Origin: Xylophilus ampelinus
GTDB lineage: Bacteria > Pseudomonadota > Gammaproteobacteria > Burkholderiales > Burkholderiaceae_C
DNA: 52,675 nucleotides
Reading direction: 5' to 3'
NCBI RefSeq assembly: GCF_901875635.1
Contig: NZ_CABFMN010000103.1
Span: forward strand, 1-52,675
Shown: in pieces, positions 30,153 through 39,902 of the stretch
Position numbering within the stretch: the stretch's first letter is position 1
How the letters are laid out: the number at the start of each line of letters is the position of its first letter
Notes under the pieces: generated by a model
Told to the model about the DNA's origin: nothing
Seen by the model: the letters and a program-made list of their open reading frames with translations, nothing else
The model's database searches: none
Position numbers and translations under genes: made by a program

Positions 30153-31452
30153 AATGGCCTTCGATCCAGATGAACTTGAACAGGAAGATCCCGCCGATCA
30201 CCCACACCATCCAGTGCACCTCGCGCGCCCGGCCCGTGAACAGCTTGAGCACCGCGTAGGTGATGAAGCCGAAGGCCAGGCCGTTGGCGATGGAGTAGGT
30301 GAAGGGCATGGCCAGCGCCGTCACGGCGGCCGGCACCACCTCGGTGGTTTCCTCCCAATCCAGTTCAGTCAATTCCCTGAGCATCAAACATGCCACGAAG
30401 AACAGCGCGGGCGCCGTCGCATAGGCCGGCACCACGCCGGCCAGCGGCGCGATGAAGAGGCAGGCCAGGAATAGCACCGACACCGTGAGCGCCGTGAGCC
30501 CCGTGCGGCCGCCCGCCTGCACGCCGGCAGCGCTCTCGACGTAGGCCGTGGTGCTCGAGGTGCCCAGCAGCGAGCCGGCGAAGATGGCGGCCGAGTCGGC
30601 CAGCAGCGAGCGATTGAGCCGGTCCATCTTGCCCGGAACCAGCAGCCCGGCCCGCTTGGCCACGCCCATCAGTGTGCCGGTGGCGTCGAAGAGCTCGACC
30701 AGGAAGAACACGAGGATCACGTTCAGGATGCCACCGGCCAGCGCGGCCTTGATGTCCAGCTGCAGGAAGGTCGGTGCGATCGAGGGCGGCGCCGAGAAGA
30801 TGCCGCGGTACTCGTTGCCGGCGAAGAAGAAGCTCGCCAGCGTCACGCCCACGATGCCGATGAGGATGGCGCCGGGCACCTTGAGCCGGTCGAGCACCAC
30901 GATGAGGAAGAAGCCCAGGATGGCCAGCACCGCCTGCGGCGTGTGCAGGTCGCCCAGCGTCACGTAGGTCGCCTTCGAGGGCGCCACGATGCCGGCGCTC
31001 TTGAGCGCGATCAGCGCGAGGAATAGCCCGATGCCCACCGTGATCGCATAGCGCAGCGACAGCGGAATGCCGCGGATGATCAGTTCGCGCAGCCGGAACA
31101 GCGTGACCAGCAGGAACAGGCACCCGGACACGAACACCGCCCCCAGCGCCGCCTGCCAGGTGAAGCCCATGTGCAGCACCACCACATAGGCGAAGTAGGC
31201 GTTGAGCCCCATGCCCGGCGCCAGCGCGATCGGGTAGTTGGCGTACAGCGCCATGATGGCCGTGCCCAGCGCCGCGATCAGGCAGGTGGCGACGAAGACC
31301 GACTCCTTCGGCATCCCCGCGTCGCCCAGGATCGAGGGGTTGACGAAGATGATGTAGGCCATCGTGAGGAATGTGGTGATGCCGGCCACCACCTCGGTGC
31401 GCACGTTCGTGCCGTGTTCGCGCAGCTTGAAGATGCGCTCGGTCCAGTTCAT
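30151..31452 (-). CDS. NCS2-family purine permease (AzgA-like adenine/guanine/hypoxanthine transporter)
   Basis: 433 residues with 12-14 hydrophobic segments. The AzgA/GhxP-type features are present: GITTFLTMAYIIFVNPSIL, PGMGLNAYFAYVV and TSSTTAYVESAAGVQAGGRTG. Such proteins are proton symporters for adenine, guanine or hypoxanthine. Start ATG 31452 is preceded by AAGGAG at ideal spacing. It lies 43 bp after the LysR regulator in the same direction and probably belongs to the xdh transcription unit, supplying substrate to the oxidation pathway. Confidence 0.94.
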   Translation of the reverse strand: MNWTERIFKLREHGTNVRTEVVAGITTFLTMAYIIFVNPSILGDAGMPKESVFVATCLIAALGTAIMALYANYPIALAPGMGLNAYFAYVVVLHMGFTWQAALGAVFVSGCLFLLVTLFRLRELIIRGIPLSLRYAITVGIGLFLALIALKSAGIVAPSKATYVTLGDLHTPQAVLAILGFFLIVVLDRLKVPGAILIGIVGVTLASFFFAGNEYRGIFSAPPSIAPTFLQLDIKAALAGGILNVILVFFLVELFDATGTLMGVAKRAGLLVPGKMDRLNRSLLADSAAIFAGSLLGTSSTTAYVESAAGVQAGGRTGLTALTVSVLFLACLFIAPLAGVVPAYATAPALFFVACLMLRELTELDWEETTEVVPAAVTALAMPFTYSIANGLAFGFITYAVLKLFTGRAREVHWMVWVIGGIFLFKFIWIEGH

Positions 31453-31495
31453 GGGTTGTCTCCTTTTGTTGTGTGTGTTCGGGAAGCGTCGGTGT

Positions 31496-32437
31496 TCAGG
31501 ACGGCGGTGGCGGGCGCAGCGAGGCCGCCACGCCCTTGACCTGTTCGCGCAGCCACTGCGCGGCGCTCGACGAATGGGTGCGCTCGTGCCACAACTGGTA
31601 ATAGAGCAGCCGCGGCAGCGTGGCGGGGCAATCGAGGATCTGCAGCGGCAGGCGCTCGGCAAAGCGCTCGCAGAACTGCCGCCCGGTCGTGAGCACCAGC
31701 AGGCTCGACGCGACCATGTCGGGCATGAGTCCGAAGTGCGCGCAGCGGGCCGTGATGTTGCGCTGGCGCCCGATCGCATCGAGCATCTGGTCAATGATTC
31801 CGCGCGCGCCGGGGTGCGTGGGCGTGGGCGCGATGTGCTCGGCCTCCAGCCAGGTGTCGAGCGTCCAGCCGCGCCGCACCGCAGGGTGCTCGGTGCTCAC
31901 CATCGACACCACCTCGTCGCCGAAGAGGCGCGAGATGTGCAGGTCCTCCGGCGGTTTGAGCCAGTTGCCGATGACCAGGTCCAGCTCGCCATGGGCCAGG
32001 TGGGCGTGGTAGTCGCCGTCGGACGAGAGCGGGTGGATCTCGATGCGCGCCATCGGCGCCAGGCGCTTGACCTGGGTGACCACCATCGGCAGGAAGAGCG
32101 GGTCGAGCGAATCGTTGGCCGCGATGCGGAAGGTCGTGCCCGCGGTCTGCGGGTCGAAGCCGCGCGCATCCGAGAACAGCATCTCGGCCGCGCGCAGGAT
32201 GCTGGCCGCCGGCTCGATCATGCGCAGGCCCGCATCGGTGGGCACCATGCCCGAGCCCGAGCGCACCAGCAGCGGGTCGCCGGCCAGCTCGCGCAGGCGC
32301 TTGAGCGCCGCCGACACCGCCGGCTGGTACATGCCCAGGCGAATGGCGGCGCGCGAGACGCTGCGATCGGTCAGCACGGTGTGCAGCACCCGGATGAGAT
32401 GAAGATCGATCTTGTCGAACAGCGCCTGGTCTCTCAT
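31496..32437 (-). CDS. LysR-family regulator, probably of purine oxidation genes
   Basis: 313 residues. The N-terminal winged HTH (SVSRAAIRLGMYQPAVSAALKRLRELAGDPL) is followed by a full effector-binding domain. An alternative GTG start lies two codons upstream at 32443. It is located between xdhB and the purine permease, all in the same direction. That is unusual for LysR genes, which are often divergent, and implies it is cotranscribed with its likely targets. The effector may be a purine intermediate such as xanthine or urate; this is inference from neighbours only. Confidence 0.9.
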   Translation of the reverse strand: MRDQALFDKIDLHLIRVLHTVLTDRSVSRAAIRLGMYQPAVSAALKRLRELAGDPLLVRSGSGMVPTDAGLRMIEPAASILRAAEMLFSDARGFDPQTAGTTFRIAANDSLDPLFLPMVVTQVKRLAPMARIEIHPLSSDGDYHAHLAHGELDLVIGNWLKPPEDLHISRLFGDEVVSMVSTEHPAVRRGWTLDTWLEAEHIAPTPTHPGARGIIDQMLDAIGRQRNITARCAHFGLMPDMVASSLLVLTTGRQFCERFAERLPLQILDCPATLPRLLYYQLWHERTHSSSAAQWLREQVKGVAASLRPPPPS

Positions 32438-32524
32438 GGCCACATCCGTTTCATCGAAGGAAAGCGGGCGTGGTTATAGCGCGCGCGGCCGCAAGGCCCG
32501 CGCCACAGGCACGGCAGGACATGC

Positions 32525-34948
32525 TCAGGCCGCGCGCTGCACGGCGCTGATCGCCGACAGGATGGCCTCGCTGGTCGCGGGCGCGCGCAGCGGTGGATCG
32601 ACCCGGTGCCCACCCACGGCCGACACCGCATCGCGGATCGCGAACAGCACCGAGAAGGGCAGCAGCAGCGGCGGCTCGCCCACCGCCTTGCTGCGGTGGA
32701 TGGAGTCTTCGACGTTGGGCCCGTCGAACAGGCGCACGTTGAACACCGGCGGGCAGTCGTTGGCCGTGGGGATCTTGTAAGTGCTCGGCGCGTGCGTCGT
32801 GAGCTTGCCGCTCGCAGGGTGCCACACCAGCTCTTCGGTCGTGAGCCAGCCCATGCCCTGGATGAAAGCGCCTTCGACCTGGCCGATGTCCACCGCGGGA
32901 TTGAGCGAGCGTCCCGCGTCGTGCAGCACGTCGGCACGCAGCAGCTTCCACTCGCCGGTGAGCGTGTCCACCACCACCTCGCTCAGCGCCGCGCCGTAGG
33001 CGAAGTAGTAAAAGGGGTGGCCCTGCATGGTCTTCGAATCCCAGTGCACCCCAGGCGTGGCATAGAAGCCGTCGGACCACAGCTGCACGCGGTCCACGTA
33101 GGCCTCGCCGACCAGGGTGGCGAAGGGCAGCTCGCGGCCGGACACATGCACCTTGCCGTTGGCGAATCGCACGTCCTCCGGCTTGCCGCCGTGGCGTCGG
33201 GCCGCGCAGGCCGCCAGGCGCTCGCGGATCTGGCGCGCCGCGTCCTGCGCCGCCTTGCCGTTCAGGTCTGCGCCCGTCGACGCGGCGGTGGCCGAGGTGT
33301 TGGCGACCTTGGTGGTGTCGGTGGCGCTGGCGCGCACCCGCTCGAACTCCACGCCCAGCTCGTGGGCAACGACCTGGGCGACCTTGGTGTTCAGGCCTTG
33401 CCCCATCTCGGTCCCGCCGTGGTTCACCAGGATGGAGCCGTCGGTGTAGACATGCACCAGCGCACCGGCCTGGTTGAAGTGCGGCACGTTGAAGCTGATG
33501 CCGAACTTCAGCGGCGTGAGCGCCAGGCCGCGCTTGAGCACTGGGCTGCTGGCGTTGAAGGCGTTCACCGCCTCGCGCCGCTGCACATAGGCACCGCTCT
33601 CGGCCAGTTGCCCGACCAGTGCGTGGATCACGTTGTCGCTCACCGTCTGCCCATAGGGCGTGACGTTGCGCTCGGTGGTGCCGTAGAAGTTGGCCTGGCG
33701 CACGGCCAGCGCATCCCGGCCGAGGGCCCGTGCCACCGAGTCCATGATGTATTCGACGGCGATCGCGCCCTGCGGCCCGCCGAAGCCGCGGAAGGCGGTA
33801 TTGCTCTGGGTGTTGGTGCGGCCCGAGAAGCCGTGCATCGACACCTCGGGCAGCCAGTAGGCATTGTCGAAGTGGCACAGGGCGCGCGTCATGACCGGGC
33901 CCGACAGGTCGGCCGAGTGGCCGGCGCGCGAGACCATCGTGATCTCGGCGCCGAGGATGCGGCCCTCGTCGTCGTAGCCGACCTCGTACGCGTACCAGAA
34001 GCAGTGGCGGCGCCCGGTGATCATGAAGTCGTCGTCGCGGTCAGGCCGCAGCTTGACCGGCCGGCGCAGCTTGGCGGCCGCCACGGCGGCGATGCAGGCG
34101 AACAGCCCGGATTGCGACTCCTTGCCGCCGAAGCCGCCCCCCATGCGCCGGCACTCCACATGCACCTCGTTCGAGTGCAGGTGCAGCGCATGGGCGATCA
34201 GGTGCTGCATCTCGCTCGGATGCTGGGTGGAGCAATGCACGTGCATCGTTCCGCCCTCCTTGGGGATGGCGTAGCTGATCTGCCCTTCCAGGTAGAACTG
34301 CTCCTGCCCGCCCACGTCGAGTTCGCCCTTGAGGCGATGCGGCGCGCCATCGATGGCCGCACGCACCTCGATGCCCTGCGCGCTGCGCTTCAGGTGCATC
34401 GGCGGCACCACGTACTGCCCGCGTTCGTGCGCCTGCTGAGGCGTGATCACCGGCTCGGCGGCCTCGACCTGCGCCGCCTCCTTGGCGCGCGCGGCGGCCC
34501 GACGCGCTTCGGTGCGGGTGCGGGCGATCACGGCGAACAGCGGCTGGCCCAGGTAGCGGATGTCGCCGTCGCACAGCAGCGGGTCGTCGTGGACGATCGA
34601 GCCGCAGTCGTTGGCGCCCGGGATGTCGGCGGCCGTGAGGACGTCCACCACGCCCGGCATCGCACGGATGGCATCGAGCGCGAGGCCGGTGAGCCGCCCG
34701 GCCGCCACGGGCGAGAGGCCCAATGCGCAGTGCAGCGTGCCGGCCAGCTCGGGCAGGTCGTCGGTGTAGGTCGCTTCGCCGGCCACGTGCAGGTGGGCGG
34801 ATTCGTGTGGGCGGCTGATGCCCACGCGGGCGCCGTTGGCGAGTGCCTGGGCCTCGGCATCGGTGTCGATGCGCGCGGCCGTGTTGGCCAGGTAGTCGGC
34901 AAAGGCCTCCGCGGACTGCAGCAGGGCGGGGTCGATCGGCTTGTTCAT
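32525..34948 (-). CDS. xdhB: Xanthine dehydrogenase, molybdopterin-binding large subunit
   Basis: 807 residues. It oxidises hypoxanthine and xanthine to urate at a molybdenum centre. Diagnostic stretches are RRMGGGFGGKES, TAFRGFGGPQG, GGTEMGQGLNTK and the catalytic Glu loop KAVGEPPLLLP near the C-terminus. No Fe-S or FAD domain is present here; these are on the partner subunit encoded 16 bp upstream. The start ATG 34948 was chosen for operon spacing. The preceding Ala-rich frame belongs to the xdhA shadow. Confidence 0.96.
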   Translation of the reverse strand: MNKPIDPALLQSAEAFADYLANTAARIDTDAEAQALANGARVGISRPHESAHLHVAGEATYTDDLPELAGTLHCALGLSPVAAGRLTGLALDAIRAMPGVVDVLTAADIPGANDCGSIVHDDPLLCDGDIRYLGQPLFAVIARTRTEARRAAARAKEAAQVEAAEPVITPQQAHERGQYVVPPMHLKRSAQGIEVRAAIDGAPHRLKGELDVGGQEQFYLEGQISYAIPKEGGTMHVHCSTQHPSEMQHLIAHALHLHSNEVHVECRRMGGGFGGKESQSGLFACIAAVAAAKLRRPVKLRPDRDDDFMITGRRHCFWYAYEVGYDDEGRILGAEITMVSRAGHSADLSGPVMTRALCHFDNAYWLPEVSMHGFSGRTNTQSNTAFRGFGGPQGAIAVEYIMDSVARALGRDALAVRQANFYGTTERNVTPYGQTVSDNVIHALVGQLAESGAYVQRREAVNAFNASSPVLKRGLALTPLKFGISFNVPHFNQAGALVHVYTDGSILVNHGGTEMGQGLNTKVAQVVAHELGVEFERVRASATDTTKVANTSATAASTGADLNGKAAQDAARQIRERLAACAARRHGGKPEDVRFANGKVHVSGRELPFATLVGEAYVDRVQLWSDGFYATPGVHWDSKTMQGHPFYYFAYGAALSEVVVDTLTGEWKLLRADVLHDAGRSLNPAVDIGQVEGAFIQGMGWLTTEELVWHPASGKLTTHAPSTYKIPTANDCPPVFNVRLFDGPNVEDSIHRSKAVGEPPLLLPFSVLFAIRDAVSAVGGHRVDPPLRAPATSEAILSAISAVQRAA

Positions 34949-34964
34949 GGTGGGCTCCCGTCGT

Positions 34965-36557
34965 TCAGGCGGCGACGTCGTGGGGCATGACACTCCACAC
35001 GCTGGTGGCATCGGCACCCAGGGCATCCTGGGTGCGCGTTTCCAGCCACAGGCGCTGCAGCAGGTTCTGCGCGACCTGCAGGCGGTAGTCGGCGCTGGCG
35101 CGCATGTCCGACAACGGCTTGAAGTCCTGCGCCAGGGCCGCTTTGGCGGCATCGACGCTGGCCTGCGTCCAGGGCCGGCCGGTCAGTGCCGCCTCGGCCT
35201 GCGCGGCGCGTTTCACCGTGGCGGCCATGCCGCCGTAGGCCAGGCGCACGCTGCGCACCGTGTCGCCGTCGAGCTCGATCGCGAAGCCCGCGCACAGCGC
35301 CGAGATGTCGCAGTCGAAGCGCTTGCTGATCTTGTAGCCGCGCAGCTGGCGCTCGAAAGCAGCCAGCGGGATCGCCAGGCCCTGCACGAACTCGCCCGGC
35401 TCGAGCCGGTTCTTCATGTAGTCGACGTAGAAGTCGGGCAGCGGCATGCGGCGCACGGCTTCGCCTTTGCGCAACTCGATCTCGGCGTCCAGCGCCATGA
35501 GGATCGGCGGCGAATCGCCGATCGGCGAGCCGTTGGCGACATTGCCGCCCATCGTGCCCGCGTGCCGGATCGGCGGCGAGGCGAAACGCAGCCAGACGTC
35601 CTGCAGCGTGGGGGCGCGCTGCACGATCGCGCGCCAAGCCTCTTCAAGCGAGGCGCCGGCACCGATGTAGAGCGCGTCGCCCTCCTCGCCGACCCGCTTG
35701 AGTTCGGCCACGTCGCCCACGTACAGGATGTCGCCCAGGTCGCGGAACTGCTTGTTGACCCACAGGCCGACGTCGGTCGAGCCGGCCAGGATGCGCGCCT
35801 GAGGATGCGCCTCGCGCAGCGCCGCGAACTCGTCGAGCGTGACCGGCGCCATGAAGCGGTCGACGCGCTGGCCCAGCGGCGCGGCGTACTCGAAGGTGCT
35901 CGCATGCTTCAGGCCCTGCAGCGCAGCGACCACGGGTGCGGTGTCGAGCCGCACCGCGGGCAGGTCGAACATCTTCTGCCCGGCATCGAGGATCGGCCGG
36001 TAGCCGGTGCATCGGCACAGGTTGCCCGACAGCTCGTCCGCCAGTTGCTGGCGCGTGGGCGCGGTGCCCACTTCGCTGTGGTGCTCGTAGGCGGCCCACA
36101 GCGACATGACGAAGCCGGGCGTGCAGAAGCCGCACTGCGAGCCATGGCAGTCCACCATGGCCTGCTGCACCGGGTGCAGCTGGTGCACCGGGTGCTTGCT
36201 GTGGCGCTCGCCATCGTGGACATGGCCGCACTGGGCCTTCAGGTCCTCGACGGTGAAAAGGGCTTTGCCGTGCAATGTCGGCAGGAACTGGATGCAGGCG
36301 TTCACGGTCTGAAGCTGCAGGCCGCCGACCGCGCCGACCGCGCCGGGCGCGCCGCCGGCCGCCAGTTCCCCGATGACCACGGTGCAGGCGCCGCAGTCGC
36401 CCTCGTTGCAGCCCTCCTTGGTGCCGGTGCAGTGCGCGTCCTCGCGCAGCCAGTCGAGCACCGATCGGGTGGGGTGAACATCCCGGACCTCGACCACCTG
36501 GCCGCGGTGAAAGAAGCGGATGGGCTGCGCGGGACGGGCGTTGGGCGTGTCGTTCAT
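34965..36557 (-). CDS. xdhA: Xanthine dehydrogenase, small subunit (two 2Fe-2S clusters and FAD)
   Basis: 530 residues. The first plant-type [2Fe-2S] site lies in EGCNEGDCGACTV (Cys50, 55, 58) with the fourth Cys near 88. The second cluster uses CGFC and CRC in GNLCRCTGYRPI. The C-terminal half is the FAD-binding domain (MGGNVANGSPIGDSPP). It passes electrons from the Mo centre to NAD. Between the first Cys set and its last ligand there is a short Gly/Ala-rich insertion. The start ATG 36557 follows a 228-bp regulatory region. No xdhC (Mo-cofactor insertion protein) gene is found in the window. Confidence 0.96.
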   Translation of the reverse strand: MNDTPNARPAQPIRFFHRGQVVEVRDVHPTRSVLDWLREDAHCTGTKEGCNEGDCGACTVVIGELAAGGAPGAVGAVGGLQLQTVNACIQFLPTLHGKALFTVEDLKAQCGHVHDGERHSKHPVHQLHPVQQAMVDCHGSQCGFCTPGFVMSLWAAYEHHSEVGTAPTRQQLADELSGNLCRCTGYRPILDAGQKMFDLPAVRLDTAPVVAALQGLKHASTFEYAAPLGQRVDRFMAPVTLDEFAALREAHPQARILAGSTDVGLWVNKQFRDLGDILYVGDVAELKRVGEEGDALYIGAGASLEEAWRAIVQRAPTLQDVWLRFASPPIRHAGTMGGNVANGSPIGDSPPILMALDAEIELRKGEAVRRMPLPDFYVDYMKNRLEPGEFVQGLAIPLAAFERQLRGYKISKRFDCDISALCAGFAIELDGDTVRSVRLAYGGMAATVKRAAQAEAALTGRPWTQASVDAAKAALAQDFKPLSDMRASADYRLQVAQNLLQRLWLETRTQDALGADATSVWSVMPHDVAA

Positions 36558-36669
36558 GTGGGCATTCGTGGGCAGGCGACGGGCCGGCATGGCGTCCGGG
36601 CCCTGGCCGGGATGTTCGCCCCTGCACTGGCGCCAGGCATACGCGCCGCGTCATAGGGCTTATGCGCAG

Positions 36670-36702
36670 GCCGGTATGGAGCATACGGGTAAGCCCGCAT
36701 GG
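36670..36702. promoter_or_regulatory. Candidate operator repeats upstream of xdhA
   Basis: Three related half-sites lie side by side: CCGGTATG, CATACGGG and CCCGCATG (about 36671-36701). Adjacent sites are inverted relative to each other and separated by 3-4 bases. They sit about 115-145 bp before the xdhA start and could be bound by the LysR protein encoded downstream of xdhB. Confidence 0.4.
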
Positions 36703-36785
36703 GCGTCGAGCAATTCCCGCGCCACGCACCTCGCCGCGCCCCTGACTGCACCCGCGCGCCCCGCGCAGGTGCGCCGCCCTGCCCC

Positions 36786-38219
36786 TCAGCGACCGCCGGC
36801 CATCTCGCGCCGCGCAGGCAGCAGCGTGGGCAGGCCGCAGGGCAGGAACTGACCGTGACCCGCCTGCCCGAGGTAGCGCGCGCCGTCCCACACCACCTGG
36901 CCGCGCGCGATGGTCGTGCCGGGCCAGGCGGCCAGGCGCATGCCCTCGTAGGGCGTGTAGTCGACGGCATGGTGGAGCATGCCGTTGTTCAGCACGAACT
37001 CGCGCTCGTCCCAGATGACCAGGTCGGCATCGCCGCCCACGGCGATGGTGCCCTTGCGCGGGTGCAGCCCGTAGGCCTTGGCGGGGTTCGTGGCCGTCAG
37101 CTCCACGAATTTCTGCGGCGTGATGCGCCCGCCCAGCACACCCTCGGACCACAGCAGCGCCATTCGCGTCTCGATGCCGGGAATGCCGTTAGGGATGTGG
37201 TTGAAGGGCACTTCCTCGCCGGCGGGATGCTTGCCGCCCTCGCCCTCGAAGTTGTAAGGCGCATGGTCGGACGAGATCACCGTGAACAACCCGTCCGCCA
37301 GGCCGTCCCAGATCACCTGCTGGTTGGCCTTGTCGCGCGGCGGCGGGCTGCAGACGCACTTGGCGCCCTCGTAGCTGTCGTCGATGCCCAGGTCCTCGGC
37401 GGTCAGGAAGAGGTACTGCGGGCAGGTCTCGGCGAAGACCTGCAGCCCGTGCGCCCGACCCCAGCGGATCTGTTCGACCGCCTCGCGGCCCGACACGTGC
37501 ACGATGAGGATCGGCACGTCGACCAGCTCCGACAGCGCGATCGCGCGGTGCGTGGCCTCGCGCTCCACCAGCAGCGGCCGGGCGTGCGCGTGATAGCGCG
37601 GCGCCGTCTTGCCCGCGGCCTGCAGCCGGCCGGTCAGCCAGGCGATGCAGTCGGAGTTCTCGGCGTGGATCATGGCCATGGCGCCATGGCTGCGTGCCAC
37701 GTCCAGCACCTCGAGGATCTGCCGGTCGTCCAGCTTCATGTCGTCGTAGGTCATGTAGATCTTGAACGACGTGTAGCCCTCGGCGATCAGGGCCGGCAGT
37801 TCCTCCTTCAGCACCGTCGGCGTGGGGTCGCTCACGATGAGGTGGAAGGCATAGTCGATGCACGACTTGCCGTTCGCGCGGCGGTGGTAGTCGTCCACCG
37901 CCTCGCGCAGCGACTGGCCCCTGTGCTGAGCCGCGAAGGGGATCACCGTGGTGGTGCCTCCGCAGGCGGCCGAGCGCGAACCGGTGAGGAAATCGTCGGC
38001 CGACACCACCGGCGGGGCCTGCGGCTGGTCGAGGTGGCAGTGCGTGTCGACGCCACCGGGCGTCACGGCGCGGCCGGCCGCATCGATCTCGCGCGTGCCG
38101 GGGCCCAGGCCCAGCCCAAGCTGGACCACGCGCCCGTCGCGCACGCCGATGTCGCAGTGGAAGATGTCGCTGGCCGTCACGGCCTGCGCGTTGCGGATGA
38201 CAAGGTCGAAGTCGGCCAT
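36786..38219 (-). CDS. hydA: Dihydropyrimidinase / D-hydantoinase
   Basis: 477 residues, cyclic amidohydrolase. Binuclear metal site: His60 and His62 in THCHLDQP, the carboxylated Lys153 in SFKIYMTY, His185 in HAENSD, His241 in HVSG and the catalytic Asp near 318 in SSDHAP. It opens dihydrouracil/dihydrothymine or 5-substituted hydantoins. It is the last gene of a unit with an amino-acid-type ABC permease and binding protein, suggesting that the transported compound or its derivative is the hydantoinase substrate or product. No dihydropyrimidine dehydrogenase or ureidopropionase is nearby. Confidence 0.93.
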   Translation of the reverse strand: MADFDLVIRNAQAVTASDIFHCDIGVRDGRVVQLGLGLGPGTREIDAAGRAVTPGGVDTHCHLDQPQAPPVVSADDFLTGSRSAACGGTTTVIPFAAQHRGQSLREAVDDYHRRANGKSCIDYAFHLIVSDPTPTVLKEELPALIAEGYTSFKIYMTYDDMKLDDRQILEVLDVARSHGAMAMIHAENSDCIAWLTGRLQAAGKTAPRYHAHARPLLVEREATHRAIALSELVDVPILIVHVSGREAVEQIRWGRAHGLQVFAETCPQYLFLTAEDLGIDDSYEGAKCVCSPPPRDKANQQVIWDGLADGLFTVISSDHAPYNFEGEGGKHPAGEEVPFNHIPNGIPGIETRMALLWSEGVLGGRITPQKFVELTATNPAKAYGLHPRKGTIAVGGDADLVIWDEREFVLNNGMLHHAVDYTPYEGMRLAAWPGTTIARGQVVWDGARYLGQAGHGQFLPCGLPTLLPARREMAGGR

Positions 38220-38237
38220 GGCTCTCGGGTCGTCGGG

Positions 38238-38948
38238 TCAGCGCGCCATCGCGATGCGGGGGATCGGAGCCTTCTTCGTGCTGCGAGGCGCATAGCCCTT
38301 GCCGTAGTGGCGTTCCAGGCGCACCTGCACGAGGTTCCAGAGCGTCGTGAGCACGAGGTAGTAACAGGCCGCCACGCAGTAGAGCTCGAGCACCTCGAAC
38401 TTCATCTGCATCAGCACCTGGCTGCGCCGCATGAGCTCTTCCATCGAGATCACCGACGCGAGCGAGGTCGCCTTGAGCAGCCCGTTCACCGAGTTGCCCA
38501 GCGGCGGGATGATGATGCGGATCACCTGCGGCAGCGTGACCAGGCGCAGCGTTGCCACGCGCGACAGGCTCAGCGCCTTGGCCGCTTCGACCTGGCCCTT
38601 GGCCACCGCCGAGAAGCCGGCGCGGATGGTCTCCGACAGGTAGGCCGCCTCGTTGAGGCTGAGCGCCAGCACCGCCGAGGTGAGCACGTCCAGCCGGATG
38701 CCCAGCTGCGGCAGGCCGGTGTAGATGATGACCAGCTGCACCAGCAGCGGTGTGCCGCGGAACACCCACACGTAGAAGCGTGCCGGTGCGTTGAACAGCC
38801 GGTTGGTCGACATGCTGCCCAGCGCCAGCGGCAGGGCCAGCACCAGGCCGATGGCGATGGTGGCGACCGTCAGGCCGATCGTGATGCCGACGCCGCCCAG
38901 CAGGTACGGGTTGACCAGGTACGACAGGAATGCGTCGACGTTGAACAC
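38238..38948 (-). CDS. Polar amino acid-type ABC transporter permease
   Basis: 236 residues with about five membrane helices. The EAA-type loop EAAKALSLSRVATLRLVTLP is the ATPase contact site, and the N-terminal HisM-like sequence is GGVGITIGLTVATIAIGLVLAL. Only one permease gene is present, so a homodimer is likely. It lies 18 bp after the binding-protein gene and 18 bp before hydA. The expected ATPase is not adjacent; the candidate is at 46749-47531 on the other strand. Confidence 0.93.
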   Translation of the reverse strand: MFNVDAFLSYLVNPYLLGGVGITIGLTVATIAIGLVLALPLALGSMSTNRLFNAPARFYVWVFRGTPLLVQLVIIYTGLPQLGIRLDVLTSAVLALSLNEAAYLSETIRAGFSAVAKGQVEAAKALSLSRVATLRLVTLPQVIRIIIPPLGNSVNGLLKATSLASVISMEELMRRSQVLMQMKFEVLELYCVAACYYLVLTTLWNLVQVRLERHYGKGYAPRSTKKAPIPRIAMAR

Positions 38949-38966
38949 GGCCGGTCCTCGGGATGC

Positions 38967-39809
38967 TTACTTGGGTGCCGGGCCGGTGCCGCGGATGGCG
39001 AAGTTCTTGACGTCCTTCAGGCGCGTCATCTTGAACTTGTCGAAGAGCTGGTCGTAGACGCCCTCGGCCTTCAGCTCGTCGAGCGCCTTGGCCGCGGCCT
39101 CGGCCGCGCCCTTGGTGCGGAAGGCGAGCGTGATGTCGGTGCCATTGATGCCGCTCAGCCACACCTTGGCGATGCCGCGTTCCTCGAAGGCCTTGGCGGT
39201 CTCGTCGATGTTGATGCCCGCCTCGAGCTGGCCGGCGCGCAGGGCCGCCGTCGTTTCCGATGCCGTGGCGAAGGTGCGGAAGTCGATGGTCTTCTCTCCC
39301 TTGGCGACCATGGCCGCGTTGTATTCGCGTGCCTTGCGCTCCTGGTAGGTGCCGGTCTCGATGCCCACCACATGGCCCGCGAGGTCTTCGAACTTGGCGA
39401 TCTTCAGCTTGCTGCTAGGCACCGTGTAGATGCTCATGGCCTGCTGCCCGTAGGGAATCATGAACATGAGCTTGGAACGTTCCTCGGTCCAGAACATGCC
39501 GGTGTTGATGAGGTCGAAGCGGCCGGCCTGCATGGCAGGAATCATGGGCGGCATGTCCATGCGGATGAAGACGGGCTCCAGGCACAGCTTCTTGGCCACG
39601 GCCTTGCCGAGTTCGACGTTCAGGCCCTGCAGCTCACCCTTCTCGTCGACGAACTGCTGCGGCGGCAGCGTTGGGTTGATGGACATCTGCAGCTTGCCGG
39701 GCGTGACCAGCTGGTCGGCTGCGACCTTGGGCGTGCAGCTCTGCGCGAAGGCGGGAAGGGTAGCGACGGCACCGAGCACGAGGCCGGCGATGAGGTGGGT
39801 GTGTTTCAT
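38967..39809 (-). CDS. Periplasmic binding protein of a polar amino acid-type ABC transporter
   Basis: 280 residues. The signal peptide (KHTHLIAGLVLGAVATLPAF, cleavage near AQS) precedes a type 2 periplasmic binding fold: GKLQMSINPTLPPQQFVDE at the start, then DMPPMIPAMQAGRFDLI and VGIETGTYQERKAREYN. Acidic and aromatic positions typical of amino-acid ligands are visible but the ligand cannot be named. The start is at ATG 39809. The 5' leader is pyrimidine-rich on the coding strand and begins next to the 161-bp palindrome. Confidence 0.92.
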   Translation of the reverse strand: MKHTHLIAGLVLGAVATLPAFAQSCTPKVAADQLVTPGKLQMSINPTLPPQQFVDEKGELQGLNVELGKAVAKKLCLEPVFIRMDMPPMIPAMQAGRFDLINTGMFWTEERSKLMFMIPYGQQAMSIYTVPSSKLKIAKFEDLAGHVVGIETGTYQERKAREYNAAMVAKGEKTIDFRTFATASETTAALRAGQLEAGINIDETAKAFEERGIAKVWLSGINGTDITLAFRTKGAAEAAAKALDELKAEGVYDQLFDKFKMTRLKDVKNFAIRGTGPAPK

Positions 39810-39902
39810 GATGGAGCGATGAAGCGGAGAGGTTGAAGAACGGAAAGCAGTTAGCAAGAAGCGGGCAAGCAGGAACGAAAGAGAAGAAAAAGAATTCGAC
39901 TC

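Noticed and set aside
36699..39836. Plus-strand open frame of 1045 codons
   Set aside because: Antisense to hydA, the permease and the binding protein, all with clear motifs.
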